A stretch of 33,566 nt of DNA from Cupriavidus cauae. GTDB taxonomy: Bacteria; Pseudomonadota; Gammaproteobacteria; Burkholderiales; Burkholderiaceae. The stretch covers positions 1 through 33,566 of the forward strand of contig NZ_VWRN01000041.1 in assembly GCF_008632125.1 (NCBI RefSeq), in the 5' to 3' direction. This document shows positions 8,401-15,671 of this stretch, piece after piece (position 1 is the first letter of the stretch; every line of letters starts with the position of its first letter). The position numbers were made by a program, and so were the translations under genes. Below the pieces are notes generated by a model. It made no database searches, had not been told where the DNA came from, and saw only the letters and a list, made by a program, of their open reading frames with translations.

Positions 8401-8440
8401 GGACGCGGAGGGACGCGCAGGGACGCGGAGGGACGCTGAG
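8401..8440. repeat. Four tandem 10-base units (GGACGCGGAG and variants) after fabG
   Basis: Directly after the FabG stop lie four contiguous decamers: GGACGCGGAG, GGACGCGCAG, GGACGCGGAG and GGACGCTGAG. They are followed by further irregular GACGAAG/CGGAACGAAG words up to about 8470. The 10-base unit is not a multiple of three and no product is suggested. The stretch lies in the roughly 190-base gap before the glycosyltransferase start. Confidence 0.85.
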
Positions 8441-8587
8441 GACGAAAAGCGACGAAGCGGAACGAAGCAAAGGAACCAACCGTACGGCACAAACGTCGAG
8501 GAGAAGGGAGCAGTGCGCAGGCAAGGGCCGGCGGACGCCAAGCGCGCCGCGCCGGCCAGGGACAACACATTGATGGAGCACGGCCGC

Positions 8588-9376
8588 ATGACCGAACGTT
8601 CGACCACGCATCTGGTGATCATCCCGAGCTACAACCCCGGCCCCAAGGTGCGCGAGGTCGTGCGCGAGGCGCGAGCCCAATGGAACCCGGTCTGGGTCGT
8701 CGTCGACGGCAGTACCGACGGCAGCACCGAATGGCTGCAGCAGCAGGCCGAGGCCGATCCCGGCCTGCGCGTGCTGGTGTTGCCGAAGAACCGCGGCAAG
8801 GGCGCCGCCGTGCTGCACGGGCTGGAACAGGCCGCCGCCGAGGGCTACACGCACGCGCTGACGATGGATTCCGATGGCCAGCATCCCGCCGCGATGATCG
8901 GCAAGATGCTGGAGCTGTCGCGCCGCAACCCGGACGCGATGGTGCTGGGCAAGCCGGTGTTCGACGAGAGCGCCCCGCGCGCACGGGTCTATGGACGGCG
9001 CCTGAGCAATGTCTTCGCCGACCTCGAGACGCTGTGGGCCGGCATCGGCGATTCGCTGTATGGCTTTCGCGTCTATCCGATCGCGCCGCTGTGCGCGGTG
9101 ATGCGGGGCAATCGCTGGATGCGGCGCATGGACTTCGATCCCGAGGTCGCGATCCGGCTGTGCTGGCGCGGCGTGCGGCCGATCAACATCGATACCCCCG
9201 TGCGTTACTTCCGCGAGGACGAGGGCGGCGTGTCGCACTTCCACTATGTGCGCGACAACATCCTGCTGACCTCGATGCATATCCGGCTGGTGGTCGGCTT
9301 CCTGCTGCGGCTGCCGATGCTGGCGCTGCGCCGCCTGGGCGAGCGCGGCAGCGCGGGGACGAAGCCCGCGGCCTGA
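8588..9376 (+). CDS. Family 2 glycosyltransferase (APE cluster)
   Basis: A 262-residue GT-A fold glycosyltransferase of family GT2, probably transferring a sugar to the polyene or its lipid anchor on the cytoplasmic side. The N-terminal strand HLVIIPSYNPG, the nucleotide-binding VVVDGSTDGST, the donor/metal motif TMDSDGQHP (DxD-like DSD) and the GDSLYGFRVYP and DFDPEVAIRL segments are visible. A C-terminal hydrophobic stretch (LVVGFLLRLPMLALRRL) suggests membrane association. ATG at 8588 is chosen because GGAG at 8575-8578 sits 9 bases upstream. An ATG at 8573 and a GTG at 8513 (after a purine-rich GAGGAGAAGGGAG) are in frame and possible. Third gene of the plus arm; followed by a strong terminator. 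Confidence 0.87.
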   Translation: MTERSTTHLVIIPSYNPGPKVREVVREARAQWNPVWVVVDGSTDGSTEWLQQQAEADPGLRVLVLPKNRGKGAAVLHGLEQAAAEGYTHALTMDSDGQHPAAMIGKMLELSRRNPDAMVLGKPVFDESAPRARVYGRRLSNVFADLETLWAGIGDSLYGFRVYPIAPLCAVMRGNRWMRRMDFDPEVAIRLCWRGVRPINIDTPVRYFREDEGGVSHFHYVRDNILLTSMHIRLVVGFLLRLPMLALRRLGERGSAGTKPAA

Positions 9377-9534
9377 GCGGGCCGATTTCTCGCCGGGTGT
9401 TTCCTCTCCCGAGCGGGCGAGGGCATGGGCAGAGTAGAGGCAGCAACGGCGTCTCCCATGCCGACCCACGCCGACCGACCCACGCGACCGACCCATGCCC
9501 CTCGATACGGCCCACATCGACGGCGCAAACAAAG

Positions 9535-9560
9535 AAAAGGCGGTCTCTCGACCGCCTTTT
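9535..9560 (+). terminator. Rho-independent terminator after the APE plus arm
   Basis: AAAAGGCGGTC, loop TCTC, then GACCGCCTTTT: an 11-base-pair perfect stem with a T run on the plus strand and an A run at its foot. It lies about 160 bases after the glycosyltransferase stop. The A/T flanks make it potentially bidirectional, so it could also end transcripts arriving from the small minus-strand gene at 9640-9798. Confidence 0.88.
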
Positions 9561-9639
9561 CACCTGCCCGTCGCCCCCTGTCCCCAAACAAGGCGGCGGG
9601 CAGGCCTACCGGTACCGCTGCGGTTTGTGCCGCAACGCG

Positions 9640-9798
9640 CTACAACCTGCCCATGACGACCAGCGCGATCACGATCAGCAGGATCAGGCCAAGCCCGCCG
9701 CTGGGCCAGTAGCCCCAGCCGCTGCTGTAGGGCCACGAAGGCAGCGCGCCAATCAGCAGGATGATCAGCACGATCAGGAGAATGGTGCCTAGAGTCAT
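9640..9798 (-). CDS. DUF3309-type small membrane peptide, 52 residues
   Basis: A very short gene read by hand. ATG at 9798 is preceded by AAAGGAG (9804-9810), a near-perfect ribosome binding site with 5 bases of spacing, and the frame ends at TAG (9640-9642). The peptide begins MTLGTILLIVLIILLIGALP, has a short aromatic middle (WPYSSGWGYWPSGG) and a second hydrophobic run LGLILLIVIALVVMGRL. Two hydrophobic segments around a Trp/Tyr/Gly hairpin match the DUF3309 family of small proteobacterial membrane proteins, whose function is unknown. It appears monocistronic. The family name is from memory of this pattern. Confidence 0.85.
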   Translation of the reverse strand: MTLGTILLIVLIILLIGALPSWPYSSGWGYWPSGGLGLILLIVIALVVMGRL

Positions 9799-9963
9799 GG
9801 GAGGCTCCTTTGCCGAGGGCTAGCCTGGCGGGTTTGTTCGTTGGTCTTGAATACCGTGCCACCCCTTGGTGCCGTTCGGCCGCCTTGGGGTCCGCTCCCG
9901 GTTGCTTCAACGATAGACCCGCGCCACCGGCCTCCCACCCGGTCCGGCGCTGAAAGCCATGTA

Positions 9964-10016
9964 GGAATCGGACGACGCGCGATGTTTTCGGAAACACGGT
10001 GGCGCGTGCCGATTCC
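9964..10016. other. Long interrupted inverted repeat (hairpin) downstream of the dehydrogenase gene
   Basis: GGAATCGG (9964-9971) pairs with CCGATTCC (10009-10016). Inside, CGCGC (9976-9980) pairs with GCGCG (10002-10006), and TGTTT (9983-9987) pairs with AAACA (9992-9996) around a TCGG loop. The whole forms a three-tier stem-loop of 53 bases. It lies 11 bases past the stop of the minus-strand dehydrogenase gene, so it may stabilise or end that transcript, but it lacks a T run in either direction. Confidence 0.55.
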
Positions 10017-10026
10017 GGGCCGAGGC

Positions 10027-10890
10027 TTATCGGCGTAGGCGGCGGATCAGCGACGAGGTATCGTCGCGACCGCCTCCGTCGCGCTGCAGCTCGGCATAGA
10101 ACTGGTCGACCAGCGCGGTGACCGGCAGCGTGGCGCCGTTGCGGCGGGCCTCGTCCAGGCACAGGCCGAGGTCCTTGCGCATCCAGTCGACCGCGAAACC
10201 GAAGTCGAACTTGCCTTCGACCATGGTCGGTCCGCGGTTCTCCAGCTGCCACGAGCCGGCGGCGCCCTTGCTGATCACCGACAGCACCAGCGGCATGTCG
10301 AGCCCCGCGCGCTGGCCGAAGGCGATCGCCTCGGACAGCCCTTCGAGCAGGCCGGCGATCGCGATCTGGTTGACCATCTTGGCAAGCCGCCCGGCGCCCG
10401 GGCCGCCGATGCGCGTGACCGCGCGGGCGAAGGCCGAGATCACCGGCTCGGCGCGCGCGAACACCGCCTCGTCGCCGCCGCACATCACCGTCAGCACGCC
10501 GTTCTGCGCGCCGGACTCGCCGCCGGACACCGGCGCATCGATGAAGTGCAGGCCGCGCGCGTTGGCCCGCTCGTACAGTTCCCGCGCGACGTTGGCGCTG
10601 GCGGTGGTGTGGTCGACGAAGATGCAGCCGGCCGGCGCGGCGTCGAAGGCGCCGTCGGCGCCGGTCAGCACCGCGCGCAGGTCGTCGTCGTTGCCGACGC
10701 AGCTGCAGACCAGCTCGGCATCGCGCGCGGCCAGCGCGGGCGTGGCCGCCGACTTGCCGCCGAAGCGCTCGACCCAGGCCTGGGCCTTGCTGGCGGTGCG
10801 GTTGTAGACCGTGACCTGATGCCCCTTGGCGGCCAGGTGGCCCGCCATATGGAAGCCCATGACGCCGAGGCCGAGGAATGCGACACGCAT
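10027..10890 (-). CDS. NAD(P)-dependent beta-hydroxyacid dehydrogenase (3-hydroxyisobutyrate dehydrogenase / tartronate semialdehyde reductase family)
   Basis: A 287-residue cytoplasmic oxidoreductase. The Rossmann motif is FLGLGVMGFHMAGHL (Gly7, Gly9, Gly12). The substrate-binding DAPVSGGESGA begins at 118, and the conserved catalytic Lys171 and Asn175 lie in GRLAKMVNQI. The C-terminal helical domain with GPTMVEGKFDFGFAVDWMRKDLGL is typical of the family (usual length about 290). Family members reduce tartronate semialdehyde or oxidise 3-hydroxyisobutyrate, and sequence alone does not decide between them. The gene stands alone between a small membrane peptide and an antiporter, so context gives no help. 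Confidence 0.88.
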   Translation of the reverse strand: MRVAFLGLGVMGFHMAGHLAAKGHQVTVYNRTASKAQAWVERFGGKSAATPALAARDAELVCSCVGNDDDLRAVLTGADGAFDAAPAGCIFVDHTTASANVARELYERANARGLHFIDAPVSGGESGAQNGVLTVMCGGDEAVFARAEPVISAFARAVTRIGGPGAGRLAKMVNQIAIAGLLEGLSEAIAFGQRAGLDMPLVLSVISKGAAGSWQLENRGPTMVEGKFDFGFAVDWMRKDLGLCLDEARRNGATLPVTALVDQFYAELQRDGGGRDDTSSLIRRLRR

Positions 10891-11040
10891 GACTGCTACT
10901 CCGTGTTGTTATCGAATGTGGAAGGGAAAGATCGGTGAGACGCGCTGTGCCGCGCGTTGGGGTGGAGCGCCGGATCCGGGGATGCGCGGCGCGCCAGGGT
11001 CATGAGTATACGGGGCGCGTTCGTCCGCCCCGGGGGGCAC

Positions 11041-13251
11041 CTACCGGCCGTCCATGCTCGACGCCCCGGCATCGCCTCCATCGAAATCGGCCGGCGCGAC
11101 CTCGCCCGGCGCGCGCGGCGCCGGCACCTTGGCGGGCGGCGGGCGCGTGCGCGCGCCGTCGCCGAAGCTGCCGCGCAACGGCGGCCGCGCCAGGTTGACC
11201 TCCCATGCCTGCCGGATCGCCCGCGCGATCTGGTTGTAGGCCTCGCGCGAGATCACGTTCTCCTCGCGCATCGCCTGCAGTTCGTGCTGGCCCTTGCGCA
11301 GCGCGAACAGCATCAGCATCCGTTTTTCCAGCGCGACGGTGTAGCTGCCGAATTCCTCGCGCATCTCCTGCAACGCCTGCTCGGCGGCGTGGAAGCGGTC
11401 CTCGAGCACGCCGTCGAGCACGGTCGCCATGCGCGCGCCGAACACCGGCGACAGCATCGCGCGGTTGTATTGCCGCAGCCGCTGCAGCACGGTCTGGCGC
11501 ACGATCATCAGCTCGAAGCGGTCGGCCAGGACGCGCGCCAGCGGCCGGTCGATCGACAGGCGCCGGTGCAGGAACAGCGCGATGCGAAAGCTCTTCTGGT
11601 AGTCGAGGATGTGGCGGGCGGCGCGGTTGTAGCCGATGCGGCCCTGTTCGCGCGCGGCGTCGATCATCTGCGCGGTGTTGCGCATCATCGCGTCGAGATT
11701 GGCGACCGACACCACGCCGTTGCCGTACTCGGGAATCAGCTCGCTCTCGCGCGTGGCGAGCGTGACCAGGCCGATCGACAGCCGCGCCCGTTCGGACAGC
11801 GCGCTGTCGAAATCGAAATCGGCCGAGCCCAGTTCGATATCGCGCCGGTAATGCGCGGCGACCTCGCGCGCGGCCGACGGCGGCAGGCCGAAGCTGTCGG
11901 CCAGGCGATCCAGCGCGCTCTCGACCTCCTCGGTCGACAGCCGGATCGCCTGGCGCTGCAGCGCCAGCTCCTGCGGCGATAGCGCGTCCAGTTCGAGCCG
12001 GCGGATCAGCCAGCGCAGCGTGGTGCCGTTGACCAGCAGGCTGACCAGCACGAAGCCGGTCGCCAGGATCGCGACGAAATGGCGCGTCTCGAGCGGCAGT
12101 GCACGGTTCTCGGCGATGCCCAGCGCCAGCACCAGCGTGACCGCGCCGCGCAGCCCGCCCCAGGCGATCGCCAGCTTGTACGCATTATCGATCGGCGCCG
12201 ACAGGCGCAGCCAGGTCAGCACCGGCAGCAGGCCGAACAGCGTCGCCAGGCGCGCCAGCAGCGCCGCCGCGACCAGCGCCAGCAGCAGCCAGCCGTGATG
12301 TGGCGTGACGCCCTGCAGCAGCGCCGGCACCCGCACCGCGGCCAGCAGGAAGACCACCGCGCCCGCGATGCCGGCGAACTGCTCCCAGATCATGCGCAGG
12401 TGCCGCCAGTTGGGCGGGTTCAGCCGGGTCGGGCCGAGCGCGCCGAGGGTCAGCCCGGCGCAGACCACGGCGACCACGCCGGACACATGCAGCAGCTGTT
12501 CGGCCAGCAGATAGAGCGGGTAGGGCAGCGCCAGCGTCAGCGCGGCCTCGGCCACCGCGAGGCCGGCGAGCGCCGGCAGCAGTTCCGCGAGCAGGCGGCC
12601 GGCGATCAGCCCGCATACCATGCCGCCGCCGAAGGCCCAGGTCAGCTCGGTCAGGCCGGCAGCAAGCGTGGCCTCGGCACCGTGGCCGGTCAGCATCGCG
12701 ATCAGCACGCCGACCAGCGCGATCGCGGCGGCGTCATTCAGCAGGCTCTCGCCCTCGACCAGCCGGATCAGCCGGGCCGGCGCGCCGACATCGCGAAAGA
12801 TCGCGATCACCGCGGCCGGATCGGTGGTCGCGACCACCGCGCCGAGCAGCAGGCACACCACCAGGTTCATGCCGCTGGCCGCCGCGGTGACCACGCCGAT
12901 CACGCCGGTGGCGACCACCACCGCCACCACCGCGAGCAGCAGGATCGGCGCCGCGTCCGGCAGCATGCTGCGTACGTCGGCGGTCAGCGCCGCATGGAAC
13001 AGCAGCGGCGGCAGGAAGATCCACAGATAGGCTTCGGGCGGCAGCGAAGGATCAATCAGCGGATGCAGGAAGTGTTCGGCGAACTCGGGCAGCGTGGCGT
13101 CGATGGCCACGTAGCCCGCGCCGATCGCGATGCCGATCGCCGACAGCAGCGTCGATTCGGGCAGCCGCAGCCTGGCCGCGGCGACCTGCACCACCGCGAC
13201 AATCGCCAGCAGCGCGCCGAGCAGGATCAGTACGTCGACGATGATGTTCAC
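11041..13251 (-). CDS. CPA1-family Na+(K+)/H+ antiporter with long cytosolic tail
   Basis: A 736-residue inner-membrane monovalent cation/proton antiporter. The first about 410 residues contain some 12 hydrophobic segments with CPA1 landmarks: FLPPLLFHAAL (about 79-89), ATTDPAAVIAIF (TDPAAV at 143-148) and EGESLLNDAAAIAL with Asn172-Asp173, the ion-binding ND pair. After a basic stretch (WLIRRLELDALSP) comes a hydrophilic, helix-rich tail of about 310 residues, as in bacterial NhaP/NHE-like members with a regulatory C-terminus. The last about 50 residues are Pro/Ala/Arg/Asp-rich and look disordered. The gene is divergent from the H-NS-like gene. Whether Na+ or K+ is exported cannot be told from sequence. 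Confidence 0.9.
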   Translation of the reverse strand: MNIIVDVLILLGALLAIVAVVQVAAARLRLPESTLLSAIGIAIGAGYVAIDATLPEFAEHFLHPLIDPSLPPEAYLWIFLPPLLFHAALTADVRSMLPDAAPILLLAVVAVVVATGVIGVVTAAASGMNLVVCLLLGAVVATTDPAAVIAIFRDVGAPARLIRLVEGESLLNDAAAIALVGVLIAMLTGHGAEATLAAGLTELTWAFGGGMVCGLIAGRLLAELLPALAGLAVAEAALTLALPYPLYLLAEQLLHVSGVVAVVCAGLTLGALGPTRLNPPNWRHLRMIWEQFAGIAGAVVFLLAAVRVPALLQGVTPHHGWLLLALVAAALLARLATLFGLLPVLTWLRLSAPIDNAYKLAIAWGGLRGAVTLVLALGIAENRALPLETRHFVAILATGFVLVSLLVNGTTLRWLIRRLELDALSPQELALQRQAIRLSTEEVESALDRLADSFGLPPSAAREVAAHYRRDIELGSADFDFDSALSERARLSIGLVTLATRESELIPEYGNGVVSVANLDAMMRNTAQMIDAAREQGRIGYNRAARHILDYQKSFRIALFLHRRLSIDRPLARVLADRFELMIVRQTVLQRLRQYNRAMLSPVFGARMATVLDGVLEDRFHAAEQALQEMREEFGSYTVALEKRMLMLFALRKGQHELQAMREENVISREAYNQIARAIRQAWEVNLARPPLRGSFGDGARTRPPPAKVPAPRAPGEVAPADFDGGDAGASSMDGR

Positions 13252-13516
13252 GGGCGGGCGCTCCCGGCGCGCGCGGCAAGGCAGCGGCGCGGAAGGAGGA
13301 AGGGGAACGGCGAAAACACGGAGCGGTCCTGGCTTGCGGCGAAAGAGAGGCTCGACCTTAGCGCGAAGGCGTGGCGCAATTCAAGGTTTTGCCGCGGCGG
13401 CGGGGCGTATCGGCGCCGAGCCTGTAGAATCGCGGTGTTCGACCGGCACCGCCGGACCTTCTGTTGTCCTCCTAGCCTGTCGGCCGCCTCGGGTCGGCAG
13501 CGTGCACGAAAACGCC
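13252..13516. promoter_or_regulatory. Divergent gap between antiporter and H-NS-like gene
   Basis: A 265-base region that must carry promoters for both flanking genes. On the plus strand a TAGAAT hexamer (13425-13430), within CCTGTAGAATCGC, is a plausible -10 for the H-NS-like gene, about 87 bases before its ATG. No convincing -35 stands at 16-18 bases. No palindromic operator was recognised. Confidence 0.3.
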
Positions 13517-13993
13517 ATGTCCGAGTTCGATGAAGCCCGACTAGCCGCGGCCGCCTGGGTGCGCGCGCAGATGGATCGCTACGGCCTGTCGCTGGACGAT
13601 CTGGTCGCGGCCGGATGTTTCTCCGGCGCCAGCCGGATCAAACGGGGCCGCGCCGCCGCGGCCGACGCGGCGGCATCGAGCCCCGCGTCCGCCGATTCCC
13701 AAATGTCGGCGACCCCGGCCGCATTTGCCGCGGCTCCTGCCGCCTCCACAGCCACCACGGCTGCCTCGGCTTCCACAGCCGCGACGGCCTCCACGGCTTC
13801 CGCAGCCGCCGCGGGCTCCGCGGCTTCCACGGCCAAGGCTTCCAGCGCGAACGAACCCGCGCCGCCGCAGCCTGCCGGCGTCCTCTATCGCAATGCCCTG
13901 GGTCAGTGCTGGGATGGCACCGGCGAGATGCCCGACTGGCTGCAGCGCGCCGTCAACGCGGGCCAGACGCCCGAGTTCTATCGCGTCAGCTGA
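13517..13993 (+). CDS. H-NS-family DNA-binding protein with long Ala/Ser/Thr linker
   Basis: A 158-residue protein of the H-NS/MvaT-like histone-like family, presumably a nucleoid-associated silencer. The N-terminal about 36 residues (MSEFDEARLAAAAWVRAQMD, then RYGLSLDDLVAAGCF) resemble the oligomerisation part of short beta-proteobacterial H-NS proteins. The C-terminus (about 123-157, VLYRNALGQCWDGTGEMPDW, then LQ...FYRV) matches the H-NS DNA-binding domain Y-R-x-x-x-G-x-x-W-x-G-x-G-x-x-P-x-W. Between them, about 46-112 is almost only Ala, Ser and Thr with a repeated STAATAS-like pattern, making the protein clearly longer than the usual 95-135. Short basic patch RIKRGR at 40-45. The minor-groove core usually reads Q/R-G-R; here it reads T-G-E, with an acid where Arg is expected, so DNA binding may be altered. 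Confidence 0.78.
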   Translation: MSEFDEARLAAAAWVRAQMDRYGLSLDDLVAAGCFSGASRIKRGRAAAADAAASSPASADSQMSATPAAFAAAPAASTATTAASASTAATASTASAAAAGSAASTAKASSANEPAPPQPAGVLYRNALGQCWDGTGEMPDWLQRAVNAGQTPEFYRVS

Positions 13994-14040
13994 ATCGATA
14001 CCACGGCGGACGGGGACGTCGCGCCGACCGGGCCCCAAGG

Positions 14041-14180
14041 TCGAGGGATCCCGGAGGTCGGAGAGATTCGAGAGGGTCCGAGAGGGTCCGAGAGGCCCGA
14101 GGGGTCCCGACAGGTCCCGAGAGGTCCGAGTAGTCCCGAGAGGTCCGGGGTCCGGGAGGTTCGAGAGGTCAGAGAGCGCC
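14041..14180. repeat. Degenerate 10-base tandem repeat (GAGAGGTCCC-like)
   Basis: About fourteen imperfect units of roughly ten bases such as GAGAGGGTCC, GAGAGGCCC and GAGAGGTCC follow the H-NS-like gene. They fill most of the 249-base gap before the convergent hypothetical gene. Units are contiguous with no spacers, so this is not a CRISPR. No reading frame here looks coding, and no strong terminator hairpin was seen. Confidence 0.8.
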
Positions 14181-14242
14181 GAGCGCTTCGACAGGTCCGC
14201 CAGGGGCTGCGAGGCCGGGGGATTACGGCGTTCGCGCGCCGC

Positions 14243-14668
14243 TCAGCAGTGTGCCGGGCTCGACGGAAACAGCGTGTCGGGCGTGGCGCCCGCCAGCGTG
14301 CCCAGCGGCGAGCGCGGCGGCATATGGCGATACTGGCTCAGTTCGAGCCCCGGCAGCACCGCGGCGATGGGGCACATGGCCGCGCCGCCGGGATGCCTCG
14401 CGTGGCGGTCTTCGCCGTCGGCGGCATGGCCGCCGGCGCCATCGTCTTCCGTGTCCCGCTCCTTGTCCGCGCCCATGCAACCCGCCTGGTCGCGACCCAG
14501 CAGTTCCGCTTCGGCCTGCAGCTTCAGCGCGGCGTGCCGGCTCATCAAGGGCGTGGCCGCGGTGGCCTGCGCCGCGCCGCAAGCCAGCTTGGCCGTGCCG
14601 GCGACTCTAGGCAGGGGCAGGGCCAGCATGGCGAGGGACAGCAGAAGGCGTTGCGGCAGACGGTTCAC
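14243..14668 (-). CDS. Possible small secreted protein of unknown function
   Basis: An open frame that can start with GTG at 14668 gives about 141 residues. The first about 25 look like a signal peptide: basic VNRLPQRLL, then LLSLAMLALPLP and a VAG/T boundary. The mature part has four Cys (ACGAA, GCMGA, MCPIA, the final C), a His/Asp-rich middle (ERDTEDDGAGGHAADGEDRH) and ends PDTLFPSSPAHC. The pattern of signal peptide, His-rich stretch, CP-I and a terminal DTLF motif recalls small periplasmic proteins that accompany metal-resistance genes in related genera, but I cannot name a family. There is no clear ribosome binding site before the GTG; an ATG at 14938 would give 231 residues with a poor N-terminus. 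The gene could be spurious. Confidence 0.45.
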   Translation of the reverse strand: MNRLPQRLLLSLAMLALPLPRVAGTAKLACGAAQATAATPLMSRHAALKLQAEAELLGRDQAGCMGADKERDTEDDGAGGHAADGEDRHARHPGGAAMCPIAAVLPGLELSQYRHMPPRSPLGTLAGATPDTLFPSSPAHC

Positions 14669-14958
14669 GAGCGGATCGGCGAGTGGCGGACAGGTTGGAA
14701 GAAAGCGGGAAGGACCGTGTCGAAGGTGCGTGGCAGGCACCGCGGCGGCGGCCACGCTGACGGTCAGGCCGCATTGTACCCGCAGGTCCACGGACACGAC
14801 CCTGACGGCAACATGACAAAGCTGCAAGGCAGCGGGTTGGAACGGTCCGCCGGCGCATAATGACTGCGCCTTGCGGTACGGCCGCAGGCCCGCGGCGCCG
14901 GCGCGACGGCCCCGGCGCCGCCATCCATTCATCGACACGATCGACCCAGGAGACGGAC

Positions 14959-15399
14959 ATGCAGATACAGCCTTATCTCTATTTCGGCGGACGCTGCGAG
15001 GAGGCGCTGGCGTTCTACGGCAAGGCGCTCGGCGCCAAGGTCAACATGATGATGCGGTTCAAGGAGATGCCGGCCGAGGAGGGTCAGGGCGGCGCCGGCG
15101 GCGACGGCCAGCCGCCGCTGCCGGCCGGCTGGGAGGACAAGATCATGCATGCCAGCGTGACGGTCGGGCAGAGCGAGATCATGGCCTCCGACGGCATGCC
15201 GGGCGCGCCGCCCGAACCCTTCGCCGGCTTCAGCCTGTCGATCGTCGCGCCCTCGCTGGACCAGGCGCGGCAGTGGTTCGACGCGCTGTCCGAGGGCGGC
15301 CGCGTGATGATGCCGATGCAGAAGACCTTCTGGTCGGAGGGCTTCGGCATGCTGCAGGACCGGTTCGGGCTGAGCTGGATGGTCAACGTCGCGCATTGA
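14959..15399 (+). CDS. PhnB-like VOC (glyoxalase/bleomycin-resistance fold) protein
   Basis: A 146-residue VOC-superfamily protein of the PhnB/YjdN type; members have no firmly established reaction. Family features are the opening MQIQPYLYFGGRCEEALAFY, then the YGKALGA turn, IMHASVTVGQSEIMASDGMP, FAGFSLSIV and the closing FWSEGFGMLQDRFGLSWMVN. Residues about 41-56 (EEGQGGAGGDGQPPLPAGW) are the loop that varies in this family and is Gly-rich here. ATG at 14959 is supported by AGGAG at 14948-14952, 6 bases away. A CATAAT hexamer (14856-14861) is a possible -10. It stands alone before the metal ATPase, with no evidence that the two are linked. Confidence 0.88.
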   Translation: MQIQPYLYFGGRCEEALAFYGKALGAKVNMMMRFKEMPAEEGQGGAGGDGQPPLPAGWEDKIMHASVTVGQSEIMASDGMPGAPPEPFAGFSLSIVAPSLDQARQWFDALSEGGRVMMPMQKTFWSEGFGMLQDRFGLSWMVNVAH

Positions 15400-15475
15400 G
15401 CCGACGGCATTGCGGCGAAGGACCGCCGGCGGGGGATGTGGCACAAGGACGCGTCTCCGGACGCGTGCCCCCGAG

Positions 15476-15569
15476 GCGCGGCATCAAGGTGTGGCATCAG
15501 CGCATAAGGGCGTGGCGTCAAGGTGTGGCATCCGGGCATGAGGTCGCGGTACCGAGGCGCGGCATCAGG
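15476..15569. repeat. Tandem 34-base duplication plus partial third copy
   Basis: Two 34-base units (15476-15509 and 15510-15543) agree at about 29 of 34 positions; each contains GGTGTGGCATC and GCATRAGG. A shorter degenerate piece (TCGCGGTACCGAGGCGCGGC and on) follows to about 15569. Inside each unit an 11-13-base sub-period (GCGTGGCRTCAAG / GTGTGGCATC) is visible. The array lies between the VOC gene and the ATPase promoter. Confidence 0.8.
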
Positions 15570-15609
15570 CACGGACTTGAGGAATTGACCGCGCCGGAGT
15601 TAGGGTGGC

Positions 15610-15640
15610 TTGACCCTGTAGCGGCTACAGGCTATTCAAT
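15610..15640 (+). promoter_or_regulatory. MerR-family (CadR/PbrR/ZntR-type) metal-responsive promoter and operator
   Basis: TTGACC (15610-15615) is the -35. CCTGTAGC (15615-15622) and GCTACAGG (15624-15631) form a perfect 8-base inverted repeat around one central base. TTCAAT (15635-15640) is a -10 with 19 bases of spacing. Lengthened spacing with a dyad between -35 and -10 is the hallmark of MerR activators, and the arms resemble CadR/PbrR/ZntR operators. It directly precedes the P-type ATPase. Transcription would start near 15647, so the in-frame ATG at 15639 cannot be the start codon. Confidence 0.88.
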
Positions 15641-15671
15641 GCCACCCATGCCACAGCCCACGGAACCTTCG

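Noticed and set aside
14041..14180. Possible CRISPR array
   Set aside because: Units are about ten bases, contiguous and degenerate, without spacers; no cas genes. The same applies to the 29-30-base array at 18311-18425.
13725..14816. Plus-strand open frame of 363 codons overlapping the H-NS-like gene and repeats
   Set aside because: Runs through the tandem repeat and out of frame with the H-NS domain; Arg/Pro/Ser-rich with no signature.
15639..15641. ATG at 15639 as ATPase start
   Set aside because: It overlaps the -10 of the MerR-type promoter, so it would not be in the transcript.
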